This document shows positions 8,369 to 16,674 of a DNA stretch of 35,127 bases, piece by piece. The first letter of the stretch is position 1; each line of letters starts with the position of its first letter. The notes under the pieces were generated by a model. That model ran no database searches, had not been told where the DNA came from, and was given only the letters and a program-made list of their open reading frames with translations. The stretch is from Candidatus Schekmanbacteria bacterium (GTDB lineage Bacteria; CSSED10-310; JACPHN01). Both the position numbers and the translations under genes were made by a program. The DNA is taken from assembly GCA_016188575.1 (NCBI GenBank), contig JACPHN010000065.1, positions 1 to 35,127 of the forward strand, given 5' to 3'.

Positions 8369-9628
8369 TTACTTCATGGCAACCGTACTGGTAGCCACTT
8401 CAGCCAGATAGAGCGCCGCGTCGAGGTTGTCAGCGCAGATCTGGTCGATCTTCGTAGCGCTTGGGGCAAACTCCTGGCCGAGCTCGATGGTGAATGACAG
8501 CGCACCGGCACCGCCGTAGCCCCAGTCATCCGACGTTCCCGTGGTCGGATAGAGATCGTAGCCTTGCAGGGGTTCGTAGGTTCCCCCAGAAAGCGAGGGA
8601 ATGCGCCGGGCGAGCTCGGTGCCGACGGCCTTGTAGCGCGCATCGTCGGGGGTCGGCCCCGCGGTGTATCCCCAGGGCCACAGCACCAGCTCGCCGTAGC
8701 TGTGGTAGGTCAGATAGCCGGACATGGGATGGCTCTTGAGCAGGTCACGGACGGCCTGGCTTTCGGGTTCGGAAAAGGCTTCCGTGCCGCAGTACGTTTC
8801 CGTCCACGGGACGTGAGAGGAGCCTTCACCGCCCCAGTCGCCGGCCGGATCGCCGCTCTGCGCGCCGTCGTAATTCCGATTAAGGTCGACGCCGCGTGAG
8901 CCGTCATAGTTTCCTTTTCGGTTCTTTCGCCACCAGGAATCCTGGGTCTGAGCGTAGATATAACCGTCCGGGTTCACCACGGGCGCAACCCAGATCTGTC
9001 GGGTGTTGACGATGTTCGTTATCCTCGCGTCTTGAGCGTATCCGCTCAGGAGCTGTTCCGCGATGTACAGCGGAACCTCGGCGGCAATCAGCTCGCGGGC
9101 GTGATGCAGACCATCGATGAGGACGTTGGCTTCGGTGGGCTCGTCGCTGGCAGCGTTGTCAGAAATCTTGAGGACGTAGATATCACGTCCCTCGACGCTC
9201 TCGCCGATGATCGAGAGCTGGGCGATGGCGGCGTATTGGGTGGCGAAGGTCGAGAGCTGCGCCACGATTTCGTCGTAGCTGTGGTAGCGCCCCAGACCTC
9301 GCTCGCGCTCGCGGCGGGCGATCTCGGCTTCGACTTGCGCGGTCAGGACGGAGGTGCGATAGCCGGCGAAGCGCCCGAGGAGGCCGCGGAGCTGGTCCGC
9401 GGTGACGATGAGGTCGAGGAGCCTTCCAGGGGAGTAGCCGGCGACATCGATAGCGGGGTCGCGCGCCAGCTCGGCGGCGAGGGTCGGGCCAGGGGCATGA
9501 ACGCGGACGAGCTCGACGGCGCGCGGGTTGGCGGCGGACGCCGGGCCTGCGAGCAGCGCACAGGTGGCGATCAAGACGGACGCGGAGAAAAAGAATGGCG
9601 TGAGGTGCAAGAGGCGGCGGCTGGTCAT
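8369..9628 (-). CDS. Secreted M14-family zinc carboxypeptidase
   Basis: The protein is 419 aa with a signal peptide ending near GPASAA (about residues 1-33). A GGGAG Shine-Dalgarno-like stretch precedes ATG 9628. An N-terminal propeptide-like region (about 34-115) is followed by the M14 fold. The zinc site is GLHHARE (His-x-x-Glu), with a further His in LTYHSYGELVLWPWG. RGVDLNRNY supplies the substrate-binding Asn-Arg, and FTIELG carries the catalytic Glu. It cleaves C-terminal residues from peptides outside the cytoplasm. It is the first gene of the minus-strand cluster leading to the MNIO gene. Trimming of a modified peptide is possible, but secreted M14 enzymes are also common nutritional peptidases, so that link is only inferred. 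Confidence 0.9.
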   Translation of the reverse strand: MTSRRLLHLTPFFFSASVLIATCALLAGPASAANPRAVELVRVHAPGPTLAAELARDPAIDVAGYSPGRLLDLIVTADQLRGLLGRFAGYRTSVLTAQVEAEIARRERERGLGRYHSYDEIVAQLSTFATQYAAIAQLSIIGESVEGRDIYVLKISDNAASDEPTEANVLIDGLHHARELIAAEVPLYIAEQLLSGYAQDARITNIVNTRQIWVAPVVNPDGYIYAQTQDSWWRKNRKGNYDGSRGVDLNRNYDGAQSGDPAGDWGGEGSSHVPWTETYCGTEAFSEPESQAVRDLLKSHPMSGYLTYHSYGELVLWPWGYTAGPTPDDARYKAVGTELARRIPSLSGGTYEPLQGYDLYPTTGTSDDWGYGGAGALSFTIELGQEFAPSATKIDQICADNLDAALYLAEVATSTVAMK

Positions 9629-9805
9629 GTTGAGCTCCCGGGAACCGATATCGCCACGCGTGGGGCGGCCTTCCGCAAGACAGATGCAAAAATCGCACCA
9701 TGGATACGGGCAGGCCGTCGTCTGCAGCGGCGCAAGAAAGTGCGTTAGCTATCGGGTTTCCGGCCAAACCGTGCGGGCGCGCGCGCCGCCGAGTGGCGGC
9801 CGAGA

Positions 9806-9870
9806 CGTGATTCGCACATCACACCGTGATCCGCCGGTGCAACGGCAAGCTGCGCGGTATGCGAATCACG
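9806..9870. repeat. 11-bp perfect inverted repeat with 43-nt spacer
   Basis: CGTGATTCGCA at 9806-9816 is the exact reverse complement of TGCGAATCACG at 9860-9870. The spacer itself contains a small TCAC-ACC-GTGA dyad. Pairing stops at both ends of the 11-mers. It could be a paired operator, a cruciform or the remains of a small mobile element. Confidence 0.55.
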
Positions 9871-10002
9871 AAAAGCGTCAGTCCAAAGCCGACGAGACCT
9901 TGGCGTTATGGACTTCAGATTTTGTCTCCAGAACGCGATTCAGGCCGGACCTTATGCGCGAGCTCGGCGAGGGCCGCGGCCGGGAAAAAGTCCGACGGCG
10001 GT

Positions 10003-10010
10003 GCTATCCT
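10003..10010 (+). promoter_or_regulatory. Extended -10 promoter for the Uma2 gene
   Basis: TGCTATCCT (TG-n-TATCCT, hexamer at 10005-10010) lies 32 nt before the TTG start. No clear -35 is seen, which fits an extended -10 promoter. A near-identical TGCTATCAT precedes the fumarase gene. Confidence 0.4.
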
Positions 10011-10041
10011 TGCATCAGCACCCGCACGAGAGGATCGGACG

Positions 10042-10596
10042 TTGAGCACGACCGCCATCCAAGAACGCCTCATCACCGCCGACGAATTCGAGCGCATCGC
10101 CCACCGCCTCGGGCGCTCCGAGCTCATCGATGGCAGGATCATCCAAATGAGCCCAACAGGAGCGAAGCATGGCGGTATAGAGGGAAACGTGTACGCCATG
10201 TTGCGAGACTTTGTACGCAAGCAAGAACTTGGCTACGTTGGTACCGGCGAGGTTGGTTGCAAGCTGCCCAACGGCCGTGTCCGCGCACCGGATGTTGCTT
10301 TCGTCAGAGCCGAGCAGGTTCCGCCGGATGGACCTCCCGATGGTTTTTGGCCTTTCGCTCCCGACCTGGCGGTCGAGATCGTCTCGCCCGACGAGAGCCC
10401 GCGAGAGGTCCGCGACAAGGCCAACGAGTGGATCGCCGCCGGTTCTCAGGCCGTCTGGACCGTCGACCCCGCTTCCCGCACCGTCACCGTCTACCAGCTC
10501 GCTCAGGTCCCCCGCGTCCTTGCCATCGGCGAGACCCTCGAAGGCGGAGACCTCCTGCCTGGCTTCGCTTGCCGGGTGGACGAAATCTTCGGCTAG
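10042..10596 (+). CDS. Uma2-family (DUF820) PD-(D/E)XK nuclease-fold protein
   Basis: The TTG start at 10042 is chosen because it has an AGAGGAT Shine-Dalgarno about 9 nt upstream and gives 184 aa, the usual Uma2 length; the frame stays open further upstream to 9826. Family features are ELIDGRIIQMSP near residue 30, APDVAFV (metal-binding Asp), DLAVEIVSPDESPREVRDK (Glu-x-Val and the Lys region) and AVWTVDP. The C-terminus GDLLPGF is typical. Uma2 proteins share the restriction-endonuclease fold, are abundant in cyanobacteria and environmental bacteria, and have no settled function. The gene is isolated and not part of a recognisable restriction system. Confidence 0.9.
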   Translation: MSTTAIQERLITADEFERIAHRLGRSELIDGRIIQMSPTGAKHGGIEGNVYAMLRDFVRKQELGYVGTGEVGCKLPNGRVRAPDVAFVRAEQVPPDGPPDGFWPFAPDLAVEIVSPDESPREVRDKANEWIAAGSQAVWTVDPASRTVTVYQLAQVPRVLAIGETLEGGDLLPGFACRVDEIFG

Positions 10597-10962
10597 GGCT
10601 GCAGGACCACCTTCGCCTCGAGCGGACCACCATCGTGGCCTCAGACGAGCACCACCCCACGAACGCCGCAGGACCGTCTCAGGCGCGGCGTCTTGCCAAG
10701 GGTAACGAGAATGCGCTCCATGCCTTCAAGGTACGCGTCGACGAGCGCGGCCATGAGGGGTCCCGCGCCCTCGTGCTCGGGATGTGCCGCCAGGAACGCC
10801 TCGCACGCCGCTATCCGCTGGGCTCCCTGGGGTGCTTCGAGCGCCACCTTGATGGGAGCCGATGTTGGCGCCGTGCCCCCGCCCGGTGCTACTGTCGAGA
10901 TGCAGTGGATTCGGAATGGATGTGTTGCCCCTCCCCATCGTTCGCCAAGAGAGCACGCAAGA
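10597..10962. other. 366-bp region with a possible decayed minus-strand coding segment
   Basis: No confident gene is present. On the minus strand, 10641-10905 is open and its C-terminal part reads like real helical protein (RIAACEAFLAAHPEHEGAG, then LMAALVDAYLEGMERIL), reminiscent of a TPR-like segment. It has no good start or Shine-Dalgarno and its upstream part runs into the promoter region of the nucleotidyltransferase. On the plus strand, TGCTACTGT (hexamer 10890-10895) is a possible extended -10 for the next gene. I read the minus-strand segment as a gene remnant or chance. Confidence 0.3.
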
Positions 10963-11709
10963 ATGGTCGCCGTGGATCGCGCCGTAGTCCTCGCAGCCGG
11001 AAAAGGCACCCGTCTGGGCTCCTTGACCGCGCAAGTTCCCAAGCCGCTCGTGTCGGTCGGCGGTCGCCCGCTGCTGGATCACATCCTTAGTGGCCTCGTG
11101 GCGGCAGGAGCACGCTCCTTCGCAATCATCACGGGCTACCTGGAAGACGCGGTTCACGACTTCATTTCCCAATGGAGCGACCGCAACGTGCCCCGCGAGT
11201 CACTGTTTGTTGAGTGCGTGTCGCAGGGAGACATGCTTGGCACGGGACACGCGCTGCTGCAGCTTCCGTCGTGGTGGCGAACGGCGCCCACGATCGTGGC
11301 TTTTGGCGACATCCTGGTCGCCGACGAGGAATACGTCCGGCTCCGCGAGGTCGCCGCGGAGCGCGCCGGCACCAGCGTGATGGCGGTCGCGACGGTGGAT
11401 GATCCGTGCGAGGGAGCGGCCGTCTACGTCGATGCTACTGGCCTGGTTACCCGGCTTGTCGAAAAACCGCCGCGCGGTACGTCGACCACGAAGTTCATTA
11501 ACGTGGGGCTTTTCAGCTTTCTTCCGGAGCTCTTTCCAATTCTGGAGGAAATTCAGCCGTCGGCTCGCGGTGAGATCGAGCTCACTTCAGCTCTGGACGT
11601 CCTGGCAGGCCGCCGGCGGCTGGCGGCATTGCCACTGGCGCGGGCATTCATCGACATCGGCACTCCGGAGCGGCTGGCGCTCGCCAATGACTGGGCGGCG
11701 TCGCGATGA
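10963..11709 (+). CDS. Sugar-nucleotide NTP transferase (GlmU/RmlA-like nucleotidyltransferase)
   Basis: The protein is 248 aa from ATG 10963, chosen because the conserved fold begins three residues later; the frame is open upstream but not protein-like. The signature AVVLAAGKGTRLG followed by VPKPLVSVGGRPLL is the nucleotide-binding GxGTR...PKP motif. FGDIL carries the Mg-binding Asp, and EKP with FINVGLF marks the sugar site. A closing IDIGTPERL is typical of hexose-1-phosphate nucleotidyltransferases. It has no acyltransferase extension, so it is not full-length GlmU. Its stop overlaps the murG start by 4 nt, so the two are translated together. A role in supplying an activated sugar for the cell wall or surface glycan is inference. 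Confidence 0.85.
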   Translation: MVAVDRAVVLAAGKGTRLGSLTAQVPKPLVSVGGRPLLDHILSGLVAAGARSFAIITGYLEDAVHDFISQWSDRNVPRESLFVECVSQGDMLGTGHALLQLPSWWRTAPTIVAFGDILVADEEYVRLREVAAERAGTSVMAVATVDDPCEGAAVYVDATGLVTRLVEKPPRGTSTTKFINVGLFSFLPELFPILEEIQPSARGEIELTSALDVLAGRRRLAALPLARAFIDIGTPERLALANDWAASR

Positions 11710-12857
11710 GGCCCAGGATCCTCTTCGCCGGAGGTGGCACCGGCGGTCACATCTACCCCGGCATCGCGGTTATCGATGAAATCCGCCAGATTGAGCCGGG
11801 CGCGTCCATTCGCTGGGTGGGGACAGCGAGGCGGATGGAGGCGACGATCATTCCCAAGAAGTCGATTCCGTTCGACTGCATTCACGTCGAAGGCTTCTCG
11901 CGCGAGAAAACGCTGCGGGCGCTGGCCCACAACGCGCTCAATATGGTGCGCCTGGCAACTCTCGGGCCGCTGTGGGAGGCGCTGCGGATCATCCGACGCT
12001 TTCGCCCCAACGCAGTGGTGGCAACGGGCGGCTACGTGTGCGGGCCGGTAGGGCTGGCGGCGCGGCTGAGCCGAGTGCCGCTGATCGTGCTCGAACAAAA
12101 CGCTCGGCCGGGCCTCACGACGCGGCTACTGTCGCGGGTGGCGACGTTCATCTGCGTTTCCGATTCAGAGACCGTCGATCTCTTGCCGCGGGGGGCACGA
12201 GCACGGGCGCTGCGCACCGGCAACCCGATCCGTAGAGCCATAGTCGAGGCCCAGCGCGATGCGGCTCGCAGGCGACTGCGCCTGGCCGACGACAAGATTC
12301 TGGTCGTGGTCGTTGGCGGCAGCCTTGGCGCCGGGATGTTGAACACCGCGGTTCGGGGTTGTCTGGACGGATTGCAACGGTGGCCGGAGATCGAGCTGAT
12401 TCACATCACGGGAGAGCGGTATCACGCGGAGCTGGAAAGCGCCGGGAGAGGCATCGCCAACTATCGAGCCGTGGCGTATGCCGATAACATGCCCGACCTG
12501 CTGGCCGCCGCCGAGCTGGTCGTGGCCCGTTCCGGAGCGACGACCACGGCGGAGCTCACAGCTCGCGGCGTGCCGTCGATCCTCGTGCCGTGGCCGGGAG
12601 CCGCGGCGAATCACCAGTTGCACAACGCCAAGGCCATTGCCGACCGCGGCGGTGCTGTGCTGGTGTGCGAACCCGAGCTCCAGGCGCAAGGGCTCGAGTC
12701 CGTCCTGCGTGGCGTGCTCTCTGCGAGGGATCGCTGGCAGGAGCTTGGCCGGCACGCGGCCGCTCTCGGCCGGCCCGAGGCCGCGCTCATCGTCGCGCAC
12801 GTCGTGTTCACGGCGTCGCGAGCTGCGGCGCGGCGGCCGCTAGCCGCGGCCGTCTAG
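11706..12857 (+). CDS. murG: MurG-type UDP-GlcNAc:lipid I N-acetylglucosaminyltransferase
   Basis: The protein is 383 aa, close to the usual 355-380. ILFAGGGTGGHIYPGIAV is the first glycine-rich loop, ATGGYVCGPVGLAA and LEQNARPG follow in the N-terminal domain, and VVGGSLGAGMLN is the second. ARSGATTTAEL and AANHQLHNAKAI form the UDP-GlcNAc site. MurG adds GlcNAc to lipid I to make lipid II on the inner face of the membrane. It is not in a division/cell-wall (dcw) cluster here; its only partner is the nucleotidyltransferase overlapping it by 4 nt. A paralogue acting on another lipid-linked sugar cannot be excluded without the rest of the genome. The final about 15 residues are low-complexity Ala/Arg. 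Confidence 0.88.
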   Translation: MRPRILFAGGGTGGHIYPGIAVIDEIRQIEPGASIRWVGTARRMEATIIPKKSIPFDCIHVEGFSREKTLRALAHNALNMVRLATLGPLWEALRIIRRFRPNAVVATGGYVCGPVGLAARLSRVPLIVLEQNARPGLTTRLLSRVATFICVSDSETVDLLPRGARARALRTGNPIRRAIVEAQRDAARRRLRLADDKILVVVVGGSLGAGMLNTAVRGCLDGLQRWPEIELIHITGERYHAELESAGRGIANYRAVAYADNMPDLLAAAELVVARSGATTTAELTARGVPSILVPWPGAAANHQLHNAKAIADRGGAVLVCEPELQAQGLESVLRGVLSARDRWQELGRHAAALGRPEAALIVAHVVFTASRAAARRPLAAAV

Positions 12858-12864
12858 CAACTCG

Positions 12865-12881
12865 CAGCGGCCAGGCCGCTG
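12865..12881 (+). terminator. Short hairpin after murG
   Basis: CAGCGGC and GCCGCTG form a 7-bp stem with a 3-nt loop, 8 nt after the murG stop. No T-tract follows, so an intrinsic terminator is only possible. Confidence 0.25.
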
Positions 12882-12943
12882 GCAGCGAACCGCCGTGCCC
12901 GCCGCGCGGCGCAGCGGCAGCGAGCGCTTGGCGCGGTGCGTTG

Positions 12944-12952
12944 GTGCTATCA
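12944..12952 (+). promoter_or_regulatory. Extended -10 promoter for fumarase
   Basis: TGCTATCAT (hexamer TATCAT at 12947-12952) sits 46 nt before the fumarase ATG. No convincing -35 at 17 nt is seen. It matches the extended -10 before the Uma2 gene. Confidence 0.4.
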
Positions 12953-12998
12953 TCAACCGTGTACGAGCTTTTCCAGTTGCTCCCAAGGCAGGTGTATC

Positions 12999-14606
12999 AT
13001 GGTTGCCTTTTCGTACGAAGAGCCGTTCCCACTCGCTACCGACGCGACTGAGTATCGATTCGTCACCAGCGACCACGTCGCGGTCCAGCCGCTCGGCGAC
13101 AAGGAGTTTCTCATCGTCGCTCCCGAGGGATTGACGCTGCTCGCGGAGACGGCCATGCGCGACATCTCGTTTCTCCTGCGCCCGTCGCACAACGAAAAGG
13201 TCGCCCGCATCCTGCGCGATGCCGAAGCCTCCGACAACGACCGCTTTGTCGCCCGAACCATGCTCAAGAACGCCGCCATCGCGGCCGAAGGCCAGCTTCC
13301 GCTGTGCCAGGACACGGGGACGGCGATCGTGGTCGCCAAGAAGGGCCAGTTCGTGCTGACGGAAGGAAACGACGCGAAGGCACTGAGCCACGGCGTCTTC
13401 AACACGTACACACGCGAAAACCTGCGCTACTCGCAGGTCGTGCCCCTCTCCCTGTATGAGGAGAAGAACTCCGGTTGTAACCTGCCTGCCCAGATCGACA
13501 TTTATGCGGTGCCGGGCCGGGAGTACAAGTTCCTCTTCATTGCCAAGGGGGGTGGTTCGGCAAACAAGACCTATCTCTATCAGGAAACCAAGGCGCTGCT
13601 CAATCCGCGGTCGCTGGTTCCCTTCCTCGTAGAAAAGGCGAGGTCGTTGGGCACTGCCGCGTGCCCGCCGTACCATCTCGCGTTCGTGGTCGGGGGCACC
13701 TCCGCGGAAGCTTGCCTGAAGACCGTCAAGCTGGCCTCGACTGGATACCTGGACGGCCTGCCCACCACCGGCAGCGAGAGCGGGAGGGCATTCCGCGACC
13801 TGGAGCTCGAAACGGAGCTCGGTGCGGCGGTGAACCGGCTGGGAATCGGCGCTCAGTTCGGTGGCAAGTACTTCGCGCACGATGTCCGCGTCGTCCGACT
13901 TCCTCGGCACGGCGCCTCCTGCCCGGTCGGCATCGGCGTTTCCTGTTCGGCGGACCGCAATGCCCTGGCAAAGATCGATCGCCACGGGATCTGGTTGGAG
14001 CAACTCGATGCAAACCCCGCGCGCTGGCTGGCCGGTGCAGAAGCCCAGGAAGGCTCCGCGCCAATCCCCGTGGACCTGAACCGACCGATGGCGGAGATTT
14101 TGGCCGAGCTGTCGAAGTACCCCGTGAGGACCCGGCTGTCGCTTTCCGGAAGGCTCGTCGTCGCTCGCGACATGGCGCACGCGCGGCTCAAAGAGCGCCT
14201 GGACCAAGGCGAAGGGCTGCCCGATTACTTCAAGAACTACCCGGTCTACTATGCTGGTCCTGCCAAGACCCCACCCGGAATGGCCTCGGGTTCGTTTGGC
14301 CCGACGACGGCAGGGAGGATGGATTCCTATGTAGACCTGTTCCAGTCCCATGGTGGGTCGATGGTGATGATCGCCAAGGGGAACCGTTCGCGTCAGGTTA
14401 CCGAGGCGTGCCAACGTCACGGCGGATTCTACCTGGGCAGTATGGGTGGTCCGGCCGCCATTCTCGCGAAGGAAAACATCCGCCAGGTCGTAGTTCGCGA
14501 TTTTGCCGAGCTCGGAATGGAAGCCGTCTGGGAGATAGACGTGGTCGATTTTCCTGTGTTCGTGCTCGTCGACGACAAGGGAAACGATTTCTTCCAGATG
14601 CTGTAG
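12999..14606 (+). CDS. fumA: Class I (4Fe-4S) fumarate hydratase, single-chain
   Basis: The protein is 535 aa from ATG 12999, with AAGGCAGG upstream as Shine-Dalgarno. It converts fumarate to malate in the TCA cycle. The three cluster ligands are visible: Cys103 in [12 protein letters not shown], Cys222 in AACPPYH and Cys316 in [10 protein letters not shown]. The 119- and 94-residue spacings equal those of E. coli FumA (105, 224, 318). The C-terminal part ([19 protein letters not shown], then GSMGGPAA) belongs to the fused beta-type domain, so both halves are on one chain. It faces the PHP gene tail to tail with 27 bp between them. The oxygen-sensitive class I type fits anaerobic or microaerobic conditions, though it is widespread. 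Confidence 0.95.
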   Translation: MVAFSYEEPFPLATDATEYRFVTSDHVAVQPLGDKEFLIVAPEGLTLLAETAMRDISFLLRPSHNEKVARILRDAEASDNDRFVARTMLKNAAIAAEGQLPLCQDTGTAIVVAKKGQFVLTEGNDAKALSHGVFNTYTRENLRYSQVVPLSLYEEKNSGCNLPAQIDIYAVPGREYKFLFIAKGGGSANKTYLYQETKALLNPRSLVPFLVEKARSLGTAACPPYHLAFVVGGTSAEACLKTVKLASTGYLDGLPTTGSESGRAFRDLELETELGAAVNRLGIGAQFGGKYFAHDVRVVRLPRHGASCPVGIGVSCSADRNALAKIDRHGIWLEQLDANPARWLAGAEAQEGSAPIPVDLNRPMAEILAELSKYPVRTRLSLSGRLVVARDMAHARLKERLDQGEGLPDYFKNYPVYYAGPAKTPPGMASGSFGPTTAGRMDSYVDLFQSHGGSMVMIAKGNRSRQVTEACQRHGGFYLGSMGGPAAILAKENIRQVVVRDFAELGMEAVWEIDVVDFPVFVLVDDKGNDFFQML

Positions 14607-14633
14607 CCCCGCAAGAGACTCGGGGCGGCGCTG

Positions 14634-16667
14634 TCAGGGACGCAGGTAGATCGGCGAGGTAACGGCGCGTCGCCCCGAAGTCGTCCACACCTCGGCGCGC
14701 ACGTATCCCGGCGCGTCTGCCGCGAGCATCCAGCGAACCTCGTTGCGCCCCACCGCACGTTCCGCTGGTTTGGCGGGCTCGCCCCAGTGCCACAGAGGGT
14801 CCGGAAGAGGTGTAGGGGTGGGCGTCGGCGTGGGCGTCGGCGAGGGAGTCCGCACTGGTCGACGCCCCGCGCGCGTCGGTACCGGGCTCGGCGTCGGCGC
14901 CGCCGGTGGCGGCACGCTCGTCGGCAGGCGCTCCGGAAGCAAGTATGGAACCCGGACCTCGTCGTCGTGCAGCACTCCCCAGTAGAGCTCGACGCGGAAT
15001 ACCTCACCGTGCTCGGTTCCATCCTCTGGAGCCCACGCCACGACGACCTCTACCGGACCGGGCGAGATCCCAGCGCCGGGTCCGCTGCCGATGAGCTGGT
15101 TTTCACGAAACGCCTGCAGCGTCACGAAAGGTCCGGAGCTCGCAACGGTGCGACTACCCTTGATCGCGTCAACCACCGCCGCGGGCTCCGGGGATTTCTC
15201 CGCGCTTCCGTCTGCCGCGGCGCGGATGTAGGTGAAACCAACTCCGACTTCCATGCAGTGAGCGTCGGAGTTGCCAATGGCGCTCAGCATGCGGCCGTCG
15301 ATCAGGTGGCGAACCCAGAGATCGATGGCGCGAGCGCTGAACCGATGGCCGACCACGCGCGTCCCGTAGCGGATGTAGTGCGCTCCGTTGAGAACTTCGA
15401 TGCCGTGGGCCACCGCCGCCAGACGACTCGAGCTCGCCATGTCGGCATCCCAGCTTTCAGGTTCCGGCCCATCGCCGTAAGGGTGAGCAAGGATGACTGC
15501 AGGTGACTTTTCGGCGTCCTCTTCGTGCTGTGAGGCGGTCGCCTGCTCCGCCATCCGCTCCAGGTCCTCCGCGACATCCAGCAAGGTGCGCGTTGGCGCG
15601 TATGCGTTGAGCAAGCTCCTGCCGGTCTGCAGAAGCCGCGGCGGGTCGAGGACCAGCAGGTGCGCGGAGTGGTCGACGGTGACCGATGGCAGGAAGAAGT
15701 CCTTGACCGCGACGTGCAGCTCTTCTCCGGCAACGCACGGGATCTCGACGGCCTTGCCGGGGACGCGCGAGCAGAGCTCGCGCACCAGTGCCCAGGAGCC
15801 GGGTCGGAGATCATACGCGTGGTCTGTGAACGCGACGTAATCGAGACCGCGGGCGCGGAGAAGCTCGGGGTAGCCGTCGAGCGGTAGACCGTACTCGTTA
15901 CTGTTGTCGGTCAGCTCGGTGTGGACATGCTGGTCTCCTCGCCACCACCCTCCGGGCGCCGGTCGCGCGCGCGTGCCGAGCTCGACGAGGAGCTGAGCGC
16001 GATCCACGCCGTGCAGCGTGCGTGTGGCTGGCCGGCCGTCCACCAGGACGCGGATCTCGACGGTGCGGCCTTCGTACGCTTTCAGATCCGCCCGGTCGAC
16101 ATAGAGCCAGGTGTGCCAGTCGGCGGCGAAGATCCCTTCGAGGGCCTGGTGGCGCGCGCCGAGCGCGTCCAGGAAGGGTAGAGGCTGGATTGCGCCACCT
16201 TCACGGCCAGCGCCGCTCGCGATCATGGGGTCAACGCTCTGTAGCTCGATGCGGTGCGCCTCGAAGCCGGACCGCCATCCCAGGTAGATCAGCGGGCCGC
16301 CGCGGCGCAGCAGGCAGAGCACGGGAATGCGACCCACGCCCGGTTCGACCCGGACAGGTGCATCCGCGACGACGTCCGGCTCTCCGAAGCTCCAATCGGC
16401 GCCGTCTTCCGAATAGGCGTGAACCATGCCGGCGCCGAGAGAGGCACCGAGGCTCGAGATGAGGATCAGTCGCGACCACGCCGACCGCGAATACGCGGGG
16501 CGCGAGCGACCGCGAGCCAGTCGCCACAGCAGCGCCGCGCAACAGGCTCCTACTGCGAAGAGCGGCACGTAGAGCACGGGCAGTCCCGTCATGTACGCTG
16601 TCCACCCTCCGGCGACCAGCATCAGTACGGCGAACGCGGCGCCGCACACGAAGAAGGCGGTCTGCAC
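14634..16667 (-). CDS. Membrane-anchored PHP-domain metallohydrolase-like protein with Pro/Thr linker
   Basis: The protein is 677 aa. Three hydrophobic segments lie at about 5-25, 29-50 and 67-85, followed by a beta-rich domain (about 90-235). The PHP domain begins with GDQHVHTELTDNSNEYG (His-x-His near 247-249). It continues with DYVAFTDHAYD, a Glu in GEELH, VILAHPYGDGPE and AIGNSDAHC, which matches the metal-ligand pattern of PHP phosphoesterases. A beta domain follows, then a Pro/Thr linker (PTPTPTPTPTP) and a short C-terminal beta domain. The topology suggests the PHP domain lies outside the cytoplasm. It starts 8 bp after the citrate synthase stop, so it is probably co-transcribed. The substrate is unknown. 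Confidence 0.8.
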   Translation of the reverse strand: MQTAFFVCGAAFAVLMLVAGGWTAYMTGLPVLYVPLFAVGACCAALLWRLARGRSRPAYSRSAWSRLILISSLGASLGAGMVHAYSEDGADWSFGEPDVVADAPVRVEPGVGRIPVLCLLRRGGPLIYLGWRSGFEAHRIELQSVDPMIASGAGREGGAIQPLPFLDALGARHQALEGIFAADWHTWLYVDRADLKAYEGRTVEIRVLVDGRPATRTLHGVDRAQLLVELGTRARPAPGGWWRGDQHVHTELTDNSNEYGLPLDGYPELLRARGLDYVAFTDHAYDLRPGSWALVRELCSRVPGKAVEIPCVAGEELHVAVKDFFLPSVTVDHSAHLLVLDPPRLLQTGRSLLNAYAPTRTLLDVAEDLERMAEQATASQHEEDAEKSPAVILAHPYGDGPEPESWDADMASSSRLAAVAHGIEVLNGAHYIRYGTRVVGHRFSARAIDLWVRHLIDGRMLSAIGNSDAHCMEVGVGFTYIRAAADGSAEKSPEPAAVVDAIKGSRTVASSGPFVTLQAFRENQLIGSGPGAGISPGPVEVVVAWAPEDGTEHGEVFRVELYWGVLHDDEVRVPYLLPERLPTSVPPPAAPTPSPVPTRAGRRPVRTPSPTPTPTPTPTPLPDPLWHWGEPAKPAERAVGRNEVRWMLAADAPGYVRAEVWTTSGRRAVTSPIYLRP
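14818..14841. repeat. Two exact 12-bp tandem copies coding the Pro-Thr linker
   Basis: GTGGGCGTCGGC occurs twice in tandem and encodes the PTPT repeat on the minus strand. Flanking degenerate copies extend the linker. The unit is a multiple of 3, so length changes would keep frame. Confidence 0.6.
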
Positions 16668-16674
16668 CGGTTCT

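Larger units (their letters stand above)
9629..10041. other. 413-bp divergent intergenic region between the M14 and Uma2 genes
   Basis: No gene is visible here. The region separates a minus-strand and a plus-strand gene, so it should hold both promoters. It contains an 11-bp perfect inverted repeat and an extended -10 element, listed separately. A smaller GCCGCC/GGCGGC hairpin lies near 9787-9801. Confidence 0.6.

Noticed and set aside
12840-14420. Minus-strand open frame opposite fumarase (526 codons)
   Set aside because: It mirrors a confidently identified fumA with conserved cysteines; the composition is typical of an antisense shadow in GC-rich DNA.
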